Made by a program: the position numbers and the translations under genes
Source of the DNA: Ciona savignyi
Lineage: Eukaryota; Chordata; Ascidiacea; Phlebobranchia; Cionidae
Assembly (NCBI GenBank): GCA_000149265.1
Contig: CH002980.1
Span: forward strand, 2,067,678-2,131,677
Direction: 5' to 3'
Length of the DNA stretch: 64,000 bases
Part shown: positions 46,054 through 57,796 of the stretch, in pieces
Position numbering within the stretch: position 1 is the first letter of the stretch
Layout: each line of letters opens with the position of its first letter
Notes under the pieces: model-generated
The model's input: the letters and a program-made list of their open reading frames with translations, nothing else
Told to the model about the DNA's origin: nothing
The model's database searches: none

Positions 46054-46909
46054 TGCAAGACCACCGGCGCGCAGCCTAGCGTATATGCTGCTTTCAAACA
46101 AACATAGGGGAATAACCACCAATGTTACCAGTAAAACACTCATTCAAATACAATGACTAACTCACTAACAGATGACACATCATTTACGGCCGAGAAAATT
46201 CCATTAATTGGGTTATTCGTCATCACGTCATCTATATCACATACAACACCTAAATCTAGAACTCTACGTAATTTGACAAGTGCCCTAGTTAACACTGCCA
46301 ACGTTTTTTTCTTCCATTTACGAGTATTAACATGAATCACCTATTTGAAACACGCGGGAGACATTATGTATATTACTTCTAAAACGAAGTGGCTCTTCTC
46401 TTATACATATTTTCCCACCAACCAGTATCAAAATACCACACAACAGAATGAAACATTCAGTTAAAAATTTTAATTTTATTTCAATCGTATTTACAGCTAT
46501 TGTAATAATATCAACCAATATTAACAATAGTTGGATGATTCAAAACTGCCGTGACCACAAACTTGTGACAAAAGCTGAAATAATTACAATTTTATAGTGA
46601 AGCTAAAATATTTTTTATTGTTACTTACATAGGATTCAACAAAAACCAAGTTATCAGTAGGAACTGTAGTTTTGTGCAGATTAAGTAAAAAGAGATAGCT
46701 TTTGTTTCAAAAAATAAAAGAATTTATTATGGCATAATAATTCCAAAATTAATTGAATAAGAAAAATCGCTGCGAGCATTTGTAGATTTGAACTGATAAT
46801 TAAAAGGTGCTATCCGCGATAGGTTTGTACAAGGTTTATGATATCCAAGCAATTGTAGCATGGCACAAGGCCTTACTGAAAATAAAAGAAAAATGACATC
46901 AAAACATGG

Positions 46910-47530
46910 TTAATAATATCCGCCACTATTTCCATATCCCTGGCCATAACCACCCCCATATCCCCCTTGTTCCCCACCATAACCCCAATATCCCCCATTT
47001 CCACCTCCATAATTTCCTCCACCGCCCCCATAGTTACCTCCCCCTCTTCCACCATATCCACCACCCCCGCCACCACCACCTCGACCATATCCACCTCCAT
47101 ATCCACCGTAGCCACTGTTACCCCCATAACCGCCACTTCTGTTATAATCATCTCTGAATTCGTAATATCTTCCATAATTGTAGCCACCATCCCGGTCTCT
47201 TCCATCGTACCCATACCCGCCGCCACCACCTCCACCTCCGTATCTGCCACCACTGGGAGGACCTCCAGATCGGAAGTTGGTCTGTTTGTCTGCAACCCGA
47301 ACCACGATCTTACGACCTTGAAATTCTTGCTCGTGCATTTTTTTGACGGCCTCGTTCGCAGCGGCCTCCGAAGAGAAAACAAGGAACCCGAATCCTCTTG
47401 ATCTCCCGGTCGATTGATCGTGAACCACAGCTACATCGGTGATATCCTTGCAATTTTGAAAATATTCACGAACTTCATCTTCTGAGGCTTTAAAGTTAAG
47501 ATTACCAAGAAATACTTTGCATTCGCCCAT
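46910..47530 (-). CDS. glycine-rich RRM RNA-binding protein, copy 2
   Basis: 206 residues, start MGECKVFLGN at 47530, single RRM then a Gly/Tyr/Arg-rich tail ending GYGQGYGNSGGYY. Apart from the intact C-terminus, its protein equals copy 1 over the shared part, including the local sequence RYYEFRDD where copies 3 and 4 have RYDEFRDD. Likely nuclear RNA binding; the tail is of the low-complexity type known in proteins of RNA granules (family knowledge). Confidence 0.93.
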   Translation of the reverse strand: MGECKVFLGNLNFKASEDEVREYFQNCKDITDVAVVHDQSTGRSRGFGFLVFSSEAAANEAVKKMHEQEFQGRKIVVRVADKQTNFRSGGPPSGGRYGGGGGGGGYGYDGRDRDGGYNYGRYYEFRDDYNRSGGYGGNSGYGGYGGGYGRGGGGGGGGYGGRGGGNYGGGGGNYGGGNGGYWGYGGEQGGYGGGYGQGYGNSGGYY

Positions 47531-48009
47531 TTTTAGGGGTAAGATTTGTGTTATCACTTACAACCTATGGTGATAAAGCTTTGATTTACACACAATCTAA
47601 ATAATAATAAACAAAAATAAGTCAAATCTGTTCTAACAAACACCTGTATAAAAAAGTTAAATGGATTGTAGTTTCCTACAGTTTGCTCTTGGAAACCAAA
47701 GTTTTAATGTAACACACAAATCAACCTGGTTATAAGCTATAAACTCTGCTTGAAAATGGGGGAACATAAATTTTTTAGACATAGAGCCAAGCAATTGGTC
47801 GACTGTATCATCAACACATGTTCAGTCCTTCAGGCTGTGTCACTCTCAGGCCAGCCAGGAATTAGTCGACTATATCGTCAGGCAAATGTTCAGTCTTTCA
47901 GGCTGTGTCACTCTCAGTCTGGTGACCAGTCCACTCCAGTCCAGACTAGACCAGACATAGTACCTGGGGTCTGTGGATGAATGGATATAAATTTTACAAG
48001 TGTCGCAGG

Positions 48010-48109
48010 NNNNNNNNNNNNNNNNNNNNNNNNNNNNNNNNNNNNNNNNNNNNNNNNNNNNNNNNNNNNNNNNNNNNNNNNNNNNNNNNNNNNNNNNNNN
48101 NNNNNNNNN
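48010..48109. other. assembly gap, exactly 100 N
   Basis: A run of 100 N, the conventional placeholder for a gap of unknown size. Frames running through it are meaningless. Confidence 0.99.
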
Positions 48110-48552
48110 ATGTTTATGCATACAGAAACGTTATCGTAGCTATTTAACCATTCAAAACTGCACATGGTATATATCAAACATATACGTTATCAATTGATTT
48201 TGCAAACTAAAATAAAACTAGGTCTCTCGAGTTACTTATCCAAACAAAAACTTAATGTTGACTAAAGTGCGACGGAGCGATAAGTTAACGCATTTTATAT
48301 TGGATTGGATTACCCATCGTAACATAGGTTGTTATATATTGGGGAGTTTCCCGGGGTAAAATGGGTATTTGGATCCAAGTGAGATTTCCAAATTCATTTT
48401 GTATATGTTAACGAAGGCAACCTAAGTACATATCTAGCCAGCTACAACTCCACAGAATGGTGGCCAGTGTAATTTCAACAGTTCTAACACAAACGATGTT
48501 TACACATAGAAGATAGAACTGTTCTCTTTTACACACTGGTTCTTTTATTCAG

Positions 48553-49526
48553 CGAGTAAAGATCGTACAATGGCGCTGCTATTCGGATGCCGAAACCCTC
48601 AGCAAGATCATCTTTACAAAGATGAGGTCGAGACTGCAATGAAGCAGGGTGCCATCTCACACGCTTATACGGCGTTTTCTCGGGAGGAGGGAAAGCCGAA
48701 GGTACGTTATGTTGGTTGCTCAATATTGTGTCTCTCTAATATGTTTACAATTGTTTAATTCCTTAGGTACTTGCTCGTGACTTATCACAGTTTGATTGTA
48801 TTATTTATTTCCGTGGCTTAGGTTGGTTGTAGAGCGTGAGTAAATTAGCACAAGTCGACATTGGTTAAACTGGGATGGTTTATAATTTTACACAAAAAGC
48901 TAATACACATATCATATGTCTACGGTGGCTCTGTTAACTTGGTAGTGATACATTTAAATGTGATGATTACACGAATAAATCTTCCTTCATCTTTCAATTA
49001 TTATTTTAAAATTTTAATATCATACTAAACGTTCTAGCAATACGTTCAAGACGTGATTATGAACGACATTTCGGAATTCGTGTTCGATCTTATTCACACA
49101 AGAAATGGTCATTTTTACGTTTGTGGTGACGTAACAATGGCGGCGGAAGTGCACCGAACTTTGAAAGACGTGCTTTGTATAAACGGCGGGATGACTCCTG
49201 AACAAGTGGAAGAATATATTACCGCCATGAAGGTTATATGACTTGTTACATAATATTCAGAACATACCTTGGAATAAAGTAAAAGTTAATACTTTTTAAG
49301 GTTCTTACCTAAACAAGACTATGTTTCAATCCAGTTATAGCCTACCGCTTTTAATAACAGTTATAACACATGTGTAACACATGTCAGCAAGTATTTTAAC
49401 TAATACTTTATATTTCAGTCGGAAGACCGGTATCATGAAGATATATTTGGCGTAACACTACGTACATACGAAGTCAACAGAAGCCTGCGATTGAAAGGGA
49501 AAGAAAAAAAACTTAGCATGAAATAA
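48553..49526 (+). pseudogene. NOS: second copy of NOS exons 29-31
   Basis: Exons 48553-48701, 49038-49232 and 49419-49526 keep all splice sites, frames and the stop. The only residue change I see is CIKGG to CINGG in exon 30. No upstream NOS exons accompany it, so it is a non-functional fragment if the duplication is real, or the other allele of 40549-41522 if the block is an unmerged haplotype. Confidence 0.85.
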
Positions 49527-50194
49527 CATTTCACGTTATTGTAGTTTTCACAGTTAGCTGATAACTAAAGCCTTTTAAAGAAAACGTACTCTTTAATTTA
49601 CTTTGCGAACTTTATTCTGAAAAAGGGCTTCTTTACAAATGCACCCCAATTTAGAATTGGTTCTATGGGTTAATTTTAAATTAGTTATAGACTGTTACGA
49701 AATGAATCTTTGTTTTAATAATTTTAAACACATACATACCTTTTTATCGTATATAGTTTTACAGGCCCACTTAACTTTTTAAACGTACAGTCGGCCCATA
49801 TAACATGGCCATTTGTAAGTCCAAGCGTTAAATTATTTTAACAATTTTTTTTCAATTTTAAGTGTTATTGTTATAAGGATTGTAAAAAAATTTTATTAAA
49901 GCATATTTGTTCACACTTATTAAACAATACTGTGATTAAACTGGTTGCATTAGGAGTGTATTAAGAAACTTGGTATCGTTTGATTAAGAATATACAGTAT
50001 ATAGTCCGCACAAATAAGCAGCAGGTCCATTGACTCACTCGGTAACAGCATTGCCTGAACTTTGTGGCTTAATATGTTCTAATTTAAGCCGAGGATGTTT
50101 TTGAGGTAATCTTTTTTATCCTTTGCCTTTTCACAAGGATAAAACGTTATTACCCTGTTCTATACAATGGTCAAAATGAAAACACTGCTTAATG

Positions 50195-53010
50195 GGGTAA
50201 TATATTAGGTGTTTGTACGATCTGAATGACTGTACAAAGTTGAAAGAAACCAATTTTACGTATAGCTTTTTTATTTCGCCTAATTTCGATCAGTCTTTTG
50301 AAAAAAAGTCATTCATAATTTGCAAAATCTATTTTTTTCTGTTTAGAGCCTTTAGGATAGACAAGGGTCGTCTACCTTTTGAATGCAGTGTAGCCTACCA
50401 GTTAATCATAATGGAAAGAAACTTTGCGTGCCAACCATTTCTATGTACAGTTTGGTTATCAGCTAGTCTTTACTAGGTGCTAGTCACTAGCTGCTAGTCG
50501 GTTTTGTTCGTGGATAAGGGAATTAACGAGCATTGCCTGAACCTAGTGGAATAACGGGTTTAACCATTTAAAGGAACATCTTAATGAGGCGTTTTACCAA
50601 TTATTTCTCTATCTATTCAATGCAAACTGACGTCATAAAAGGACTGTCATTAAAAAGCCTGGCACAGAAAGTCTTAGATTTTTTTTACAATTTAAAATTG
50701 AAGCTTGGAACTGCAACCTAAACCCAAAACCCTCCAAATTTGTCCTTGTAAATTTGGATCTGGAACTCCTCCGTACATCGGAATTTTCCCCCCAACAAAA
50801 TAGCAAGCGAGGAGATCAACAATCTACACCTTTATTTTAAAAAGCACTGCTCCACTATTACAAAAATTCACCGCTATGCAAGACCACCGGCGCGCAGCCT
50901 AGCGTATATGCTGCTTCCAAACAAACATAGGGGAATAACCACCAATGTTACCAGTAAAACACTCATTCAAATACAATGACTAACTCACTAACAGATGACA
51001 CATCATTTACGGCCGAGAAAATTCCATTAATTGGGTTATTCGTCATCACGTCATCTATATCACATACAACACCTAAATCTATAACTCTACGTAACTTGAC
51101 AAGTGCCCTAATTAACACTGCCAACGTTTTTTCTTCCATTTACGAGTATTAACATGAATCACCTATTTGAAACACGCGGGAGACATTATGTATATTACTT
51201 CTAAAACGAGGTGGCTCTTCTCTCATACAGATTTTCCCACCAACCAGTATCCAAATACCACACAACAGAATGAAACAATTAGTTAAAAATTTTATTTTAT
51301 TTCAATCGTATTTACAGCTATTGTAATAATATCAACCAATATTAACAATAGTTGGATGATTCAAAACTGCCGTGACCACAAACTTGTGACAAAAGCTGAA
51401 ATAATTACAATTTTATAGTGAAGCTAAAATATTTTTTATTGTTACTTACATAGGATTCGACAAAAACCAAGTTATCAGTAGGAACTGTAGTTTTGTGCAG
51501 ATTAAATAAAAAGAGATAGCTTTTGTTTCAAAAAATAAAAGAATTTGTTATGGCGTAATAATTCCAAAATTAATTGAATAAGAAAAATCGCTGCGAGCAT
51601 TTGTAGATTTGAACTGATAATTAAGAGGTGCTATCCGCGATAGGTATGTACAAAGTTTATGATATCCAAGCAATTGTAGCATGGCACTGCGGCCTTACTG
51701 AAAATAAAAATGACATCAAAACATGGTTAATAATATCCGCCACTATTTTCATATCCCTGGCCATAACCACCCCCATACCCCCCTTGTTCCCCACCATAAC
51801 CCCAATATCCCCCATTCCCACCTCCATAATTTCCTCCACCGCCCCCATAGTTACCTCCCCCTCTTCCACCATATCCACCACCCCCGCCGCCACCACCTCG
51901 ACCATATCCACCTCCATATCCACCGTAGCCACTGTTACCCCCATAACCGCCACTTCTGTTATAATCATCTCTGAATTCGTCGTATCTTCCATAATTGTAG
52001 CCACCATCCCGGTCTCTTCCATCGTACCCATACCCGCCGCCTCCACCTCCGTATCTGCCACCACTGGGAGGTCCTCGAGATCGGAAGTTGGCCTGTTTGT
52101 CTGCAACCCGAACCACGATCTTACGACCTTGAAATTCTTGCTCGTGCATTTTTTCGACAGCCTCGTTCGCAGCGGCCTCCGAGGAGAAAACAAGAAACCC
52201 GAATCCTCTTGATCTCCCGGTCGATTGATCGTGAACCACAGCTACATCGGTGATATCCTTGCAATTTTGAAAATATTCACGAACTTCATCTTCTGATGCT
52301 TTAAAGTTAAGATTACCAAGAAATACTTTGCATTCGCCCATTTTTAGGGGTAGGATTTGTGTTATCACTTACAACCTATGGTGATAAAGCTTTGATTTAC
52401 ACACAATCTAAATAATAATAAAAAAAATAAGTCAAATCTGTTCTAACAAACACCTGTATAAAAAAATTAAATGGATTGTAGTTTCCTACAGTTTGCTCTT
52501 GGAAACCAAAGTTTTAATGTAACACACAAATCAACCTGGTTATAAGCTATAAACTCTGCTTGAAAATGGGGGAACATAAATTTTTTAGACATAGAGCCAA
52601 GCAATTGGTCGACTGTATCATCAACACATGGTCAGTCCTTCAGTCCTTCAGGCTGTGTCACTCTCAGGCCAGCCAGGAATTAGTCGACTATATCGTCAGG
52701 CAAATGTTCAGTCTTTCAGGCTGTGTCACTCTCAGTCTGGTCACCAGTCCACTCCAGTCCAGACTAGACCAGACATAGTACCTGGGGTCTGTGGATGAAT
52801 GGATATAAATTTTACAAGTGTCGCAGGGCAGCATTCCTGGGAAGGATTTCAGATATTGTATTCTAGAGCTGTAGAAATATTAATGAGCTAGATTTGTGGT
52901 AGAAGTTTTACTGTTAAGAGTAATTGCGCAAAGATCTTTTTAAATAAATTAAAAGCAATTTTTAGTTACAACCGACTATAAGTCACCTAGGTGGCTGCTT
53001 GGGGGGGGGG
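50195..53010. repeat. RBP unit 3
   Basis: Starts ggtaatatattaggtgtttg and ends at the G-run after gtggctgcttgg. Includes the SINE-like segment (50465-50590). Confidence 0.85.
51727..52341 (-). CDS. glycine-rich RRM RNA-binding protein, copy 3
   Basis: 204 residues, start MGECKVFLGN. RRM as in the other copies with Glu instead of Lys in AVEKMHEQ, Ala in DKQANFRS, and a Gly run two residues shorter. C-terminus intact (GYGQGYENSGGYY). Its downstream AATAAA is changed to AACAAA. Confidence 0.93.
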   Translation of the reverse strand: MGECKVFLGNLNFKASEDEVREYFQNCKDITDVAVVHDQSTGRSRGFGFLVFSSEAAANEAVEKMHEQEFQGRKIVVRVADKQANFRSRGPPSGGRYGGGGGGYGYDGRDRDGGYNYGRYDEFRDDYNRSGGYGGNSGYGGYGGGYGRGGGGGGGGYGGRGGGNYGGGGGNYGGGNGGYWGYGGEQGGYGGGYGQGYENSGGYY

Positions 53011-55830
53011 GGTAATATATTAGGTGTTTGTACGATCTGAATGACTGTACAAAGTTGAAAGAAACCAATTTTACGTATAGCTTTTTTTATTTCGCCTAAT
53101 TTCGATCAGTCTTTTGAAAAAAAAGTCATTCATAATTTGCAAAATCTATTTTTTTCTGTTTAGAGCCTTTAGGAAAGACAAGGGTCGTCAACCTTTTGAA
53201 TGCAGTGTACCAGTTAATCATAATGGAAAGAAACTTTGCGTGCCAACCATTTCTATGTACAGTTTGGTTATCAGCTAGTCTTTACTAGGTGCTAGTCACT
53301 AGCTGCTAGTCGGTTTTGTTCGTGGATAAGGGAATTAACGAGCATTGCCTGAACCTAGTGGAATAACGGGTTTAACCATTTAAAGGAACATCTTAATGAG
53401 GCGTTTTACCAATTATTTCTCTATATATTCAATGCAAACTGACGTCATAAAAGGACTGTCATTAAAAAGCCTGGCACAGAAAGTCTTAGATTTTTTTACA
53501 ATTTAAAATTGAAGCTTGGAACTGCAACCTAAACCCAAAACCCTCCAAATTTGTCCTTGTAAATTTGGATCTGGAACTCCTCCGTACATCGGAATTTTTC
53601 CCCCAACAAAATAGCAAGGAGATCAACAATCTACACCTTTATTTTAAAAAGCACTGCTCCACTATTACAAAAATTCACCGCTATGCAAGACCACCGGCGC
53701 GCAGCCTAGCGTATATGCTGCTTCCAAACAAACATAGGGGAATAACCACCAATATTACCAGTAAAACACTCATTCAAATACAATGACAACTCACTAACAG
53801 ATGACACATCATTTACGGCCGAGAAAATTCCATTAATTGGGTTATTCGTCATCACGTCATCTATATTACATACAACACCTAAATCTATAACTCTACGTAA
53901 TTTGACAAGTGCCCTAGTTAACACTGCCAACGTTTTTTTCTTCCATTTACGAGTATTAACATGAATCACCTATTTGAAACACGCGGGAGACATTATGTAT
54001 ATTACTTCTAAAACGAAGCGACACTTTTCTCATATAGATTTTCCCACCAATCAGTATCAAAATACCACACAACAGAATAAAACATTCAGTTAAAATTTTA
54101 ATTTTATTTAAATCGTATTTACAGCTATTGTAATAAAATCAACCAATATTAACAATAGTTGGATGATTCAAAACTGCCGTGACCACAAACTTGTGACAAA
54201 AGCTGAAATAATTACAATTTTATAGTGGAGCTAAAATATTTTTTATTGTTACTTACATAGTATTCAACAAAAAAACAAGTTATCAATAGGAACTGTAGTT
54301 TTGTGCAGATTTAATGAAAAGAGATAGCTTTTGTTTCAAAAAATTAAAGAATTTATTATGGCGTAATAATTCCAAAATTAATTGAATAAGAAAAATCGCT
54401 GCGAGCATTTGTAGATTTAAACTGATAATTAAAAGGTGCTATCCGCGATAGGTATGTACAAAGTTTATGATATCCAAGCAATTGTAGCATGGCACTGGGC
54501 CTTACTGAAAATAAAAGAAAAATGACATCAAAACAGGGTTAATAATATCCACCACTATTTCCATATCCCTGACCATAACCACCCCCATACCCCCCTTGTT
54601 CCCCACCATAACCCCAATATCCCCCATTTCCACCTCCATAATTTCCACCACCGCCCCCATAGTTACCTCCCCCTCTTCCACCATATCCACCACCCCCGCC
54701 GCCACCACCACGACCATATCCACCTCCATATCCACCGTAGCCACTGTTACCCCCGTAACCGCCACTTCTGTTATAATCATCTCTGAATTCGTCATATCTT
54801 CCATAATTGTCCTTGTAGCCACCATCCCGGTCTCTTCCATCGTACCCATACCCGCCGCCACCGCCTCCACCTCCGTATCTGCCACCACTGGGAGGTCCTC
54901 GGGATCGGAAGTTGGTCTGTTTGTCTGCAACCCGAACCACGATCTTACGACCTTGGAATTCTTGCTCGTGCATTTTTTCGACGGCTTCGTTCGCAGCGGC
55001 CTCCGAGGAGAAAACAAGGAACCCGAATCCTCTTGATCTCCCGGTCGATTGATCGTGAACCACAGCTACATCGGTGATATCCTTGCAATTTTGAAAATAT
55101 TCACGAACTTCATCTTCTGATGCTTTAAAGTTAAGATTACCAAGAAATACTTTGCATTCGCCCATTTTTAAGGGGTAAGAATTGTGTTATCACTTACAAC
55201 CTATGGTGATAAAGCTTTGATTTACACACAATCTAAATAATAATAAACAAAAATAAGTCAAACCTGTTCTAACAAACACCTGTATAAAAAAATTAAATGG
55301 ACTGTAGTTTCCTACAGTTTGCTCTTGGATACCAAAGTTTCAATGTTAACACACAAATCAACCTGGTTATAAGCTATAAACTCTGTTTGAAAATGGGGGA
55401 ACATAAATTTTTTAGACATAGAGCCAAGCAATTAGTCGACTGTATCATCAACACATGTTCAGTCCTTCAGGCTGTGTCACTCTCAGGCCAGCCAGGAATT
55501 AGTCGACTATATCGTCAGGCAAAAGTTCAGTCTTTCAGGCTGTGTCACTCTCAGTCTGGTCACCAGTCCACTCCAGTCCAGACTAGACCAGACATAGTAC
55601 CTGGGGTCTGTGGATGAATGGATATAAATTTTACAAGTGTCGCAGAGCAGCATTCCTGGGAAGGATTTCAGCTATTGTATTCTAGAGCTGTAGAAATATT
55701 AATGAGCTAGATTTGTGATAGAAGTTTTACTGTTAAGAGTAATTGAGTAATAATCTTTATAAAAAAATTAAAGGCAATTTTTAATTACAACCGACTAAGT
55801 CACCTAGGTGGCTGCTTGGAGTAAAATGTT
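53011..55830. repeat. RBP unit 4
   Basis: Starts at the same ggtaatatattaggtg boundary and ends near gtggctgcttggagtaaaat, where unique sequence begins. Includes the SINE-like segment (53275-53405). Confidence 0.85.
54539..55165 (-). CDS. glycine-rich RRM RNA-binding protein, copy 4
   Basis: 208 residues, start MGECKVFLGN. Carries Glu in AVEKMHEQ like copy 3, and a unique two-residue gain (GYKDNYGRYDEF). The GTG frame extension seen in the other copies is broken here by one base, which supports the MGECK start for all four. Confidence 0.94.
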   Translation of the reverse strand: MGECKVFLGNLNFKASEDEVREYFQNCKDITDVAVVHDQSTGRSRGFGFLVFSSEAAANEAVEKMHEQEFQGRKIVVRVADKQTNFRSRGPPSGGRYGGGGGGGGYGYDGRDRDGGYKDNYGRYDEFRDDYNRSGGYGGNSGYGGYGGGYGRGGGGGGGGYGGRGGGNYGGGGGNYGGGNGGYWGYGGEQGGYGGGYGQGYGNSGGYY

Positions 55831-55926
55831 ACAGCTTACTTAGGATAAACCAAGTTACCCTGGAACACAGTTTATATATATAAATGTGAATACATATACA
55901 CAGATGTTGCAGAGTTTATATATATA

Positions 55927-56425
55927 CAGTAGAACCCCGCTTACCTGACCACCCATGGGACCGTGATCAAGCGGTCGCGTTAGCGGGGTGGTCGTGTTAG
56001 TGAATTTTGATTTGGAGCAAGTTGTCGTCATATGCAGCTTAAACGTCTGCATTTTTACTAAATTTTCACCAAATGCCATTATTTTTATCAGATACTGCAG
56101 AATGAATTTAATACTAAAGTTTATCTTGTAAGATTCAGTACTGTTTGCCACATTTTCTTTCGTGTGCGCTCATTTATTCTTATTGTTTTGATCATAAAAG
56201 AAATTTAACCTTGTTATTTTGGTGAAAAAGGCAAATTATTTAGCACATGTGGTCAGTTAAGCGGAGTTAAATTTGAAGTTTTGGACCAAAATATGGCGGT
56301 CCTGGTCTGGAAACCGGGGTGGTCGCGTTATTGAAACAGAATGCAATGTATTACCATAGTAAATTGTTTGTTACCTTACTAAAGTGGTCCTGATAACGAG
56401 GTGGTCGTCAAGCGGGGTTCCACTG
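55927..56425. mobile_element. pogo/Tigger-like MITE, 499 bp
   Basis: Termini CAGTAGAACCCCGCTT and AAGCGGGGTTCCACTG are inverted repeats flanked by TA. Interior is non-coding. A truncated, inverted relative is at 10788-11212. Confidence 0.88.
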
Positions 56426-57250
56426 TATATATAATGTACATATTTATACATCGAAAGTCTTTAACAACCCATTCTCAAAGTAAAACTTACCAGGTAACTT
56501 CTTTCTGTTTTTAATGGACTGGCAGCACAGACTGTGGTATCTGACAGTCTTGTCATTTTGGATTTAAATTTTAACAATAAAGAATTCCTAGAAAAAAATA
56601 AAATAATGAGGCTTATGAAAACGAGTGGGTTAGAAGAGTGTATATTGGTACACTTTTAAGATTGCCATGATTTAGACAAAACTGTATTATTTCTTAAAGT
56701 ATGTCTAAACTTTATAAATTTTACAAAATTTTAATTAATATGCTAGCACGACTAACTTTTTAACTATTTAACAAGAGACAAATAAGTCTTAATATTTAAA
56801 AAAACGGTAAATGAAAATACACATAAAATTCGATATAACGATAACTTTAAATACAAATTTTATATTAAGTGCTTGAACACAACCGAAAATGTGCTCTAAA
56901 CAATAATTAAATGAAAACTAAACTCACCACAAATGAAATAACTGCGTCGCTTCTCTGACACGCCAAAAGGAAATATGGGTAATTTACAGAATTGTCAAAG
57001 CGTGTCTAAAATCAATCAACCGTGAAAATAAATTGTATCGGGGACATTTAATGTTAAAGATTGCGAATTTTTAGTGTTGAAATATTTTATTTAAAAAATA
57101 TGTTTTACAAATTGTTTAGTAATACAGTTTAATTATGGCCATTGCAATTAGTTTTAAATTGACTTGCCTTAGTAATGTGAAATAATTAAAAAACTAATGG
57201 CGGCCAGGTGGCGCCGTTGGATAGAATATATTATGTTTTATCTCGAAGAG
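56426..57250. other. non-coding stretch
   Basis: AT-rich sequence with no exon I can support on either strand. Confidence 0.5.
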
Positions 57251-57254
57251 ATAA

Positions 57255-57360
57255 ACGTGTACGGTCGTATGGCCAAATGGTTAACGCGACCGATACATAT
57301 ACCGACTACTATACAAAAACGGTTCAAGTGACGAGCCCATCATGGGTTCAAAACTTGGCT
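57255..57360 (+). repeat. tRNA-like repeat, array copy 1
   Basis: ggtcgtatggccaaatggtt, then atacaaaaacggttcaagtg and catgggttcaaaacttggc, followed by a poly(A) run of about 20. Confidence 0.8.
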
Positions 57361-57382
57361 CAAAAAAAAAAAAAAAAAAATA

Positions 57383-57462
57383 TTAGCGCGACCGATACAT
57401 ATACCGACTTATATACCAAAAAACGGTCCTAGCCCATCATGGGTTCGAAACTTGGCACGCTA
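57383..57462 (+). repeat. tRNA-like repeat, array copy 2 (5' truncated)
   Basis: Starts at tagcgcgaccgatacatata directly after the A-run of copy 1 and ends catgggttcgaaacttggca. Confidence 0.8.
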
Positions 57463-57489
57463 AACAAGAAAATAATGAGATAAAGGTAT

Positions 57490-57592
57490 GCACGGTACTA
57501 CGGCCGAATGGTTAACGCGACCGATACATATACCGATTTAAAGACAAAATGGTCTAAGCAACGAGCACACCATAAAACTTAGCACGGTAAAA
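57490..57592 (+). repeat. tRNA-like repeat, array copy 3
   Basis: cacggtactacggccgaatg, gttaacgcgaccgataca, then aagcaacgagcacacc and aaaacttagcacgg; B-box region partly lost. Confidence 0.7.
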
Positions 57593-57796
57593 ATTGAAAA
57601 ATGAATAAACGCTGAGCGATTGAATACTGAGGCTAATGTTTAATGCGAGAAAATACTGTGGCTAAAAATGCAAGAAATTTATTAACACGAACTTATACAA
57701 AACGCTCATGAGGACGAATCGAAAGCTCTAAATCGGGAAAGGCCAAAAGGGAAGAAATAAACGCAGGAATGTTCTTTCATGTGTTCTGACAACACA

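Larger units (their letters stand above)
40087..48009. repeat. left copy of an approximately 8-kb duplicated block
   Basis: Sequence from NOS intron 28 through RBP unit 2 recurs in the same order after the N gap at 48110-55645 or so. The left copy ends exactly at the gap, and the right copy begins there. See findings for the haplotype interpretation. Confidence 0.85.
45073..48009. repeat. RBP unit 2, cut by the gap
   Basis: Same order of segments as unit 1 and nearly identical, but with the foldback insertion and the SINE-like segment. Ends at tgtcgcagg before the N run. Confidence 0.85.
48110..55830. repeat. right copy of the approximately 8-kb block
   Basis: Begins in NOS intron 28 sequence (compare 40087), repeats NOS exons 29-31 and carries RBP units 3 and 4. 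Small substitutions and indels against the left copy; lacks the hAT-like MITE and the foldback element. Confidence 0.85.

Noticed and set aside
47870-48197. Frames containing long runs of unknown residues
   Set aside because: They cross the 100-N gap and have no coding meaning.
57255-57592. Functional tRNA genes
   Set aside because: A- and B-box-like motifs are present, but I could not fold a proper cloverleaf; the spacer is too long and many dispersed, degenerate copies exist, so these are repeats.
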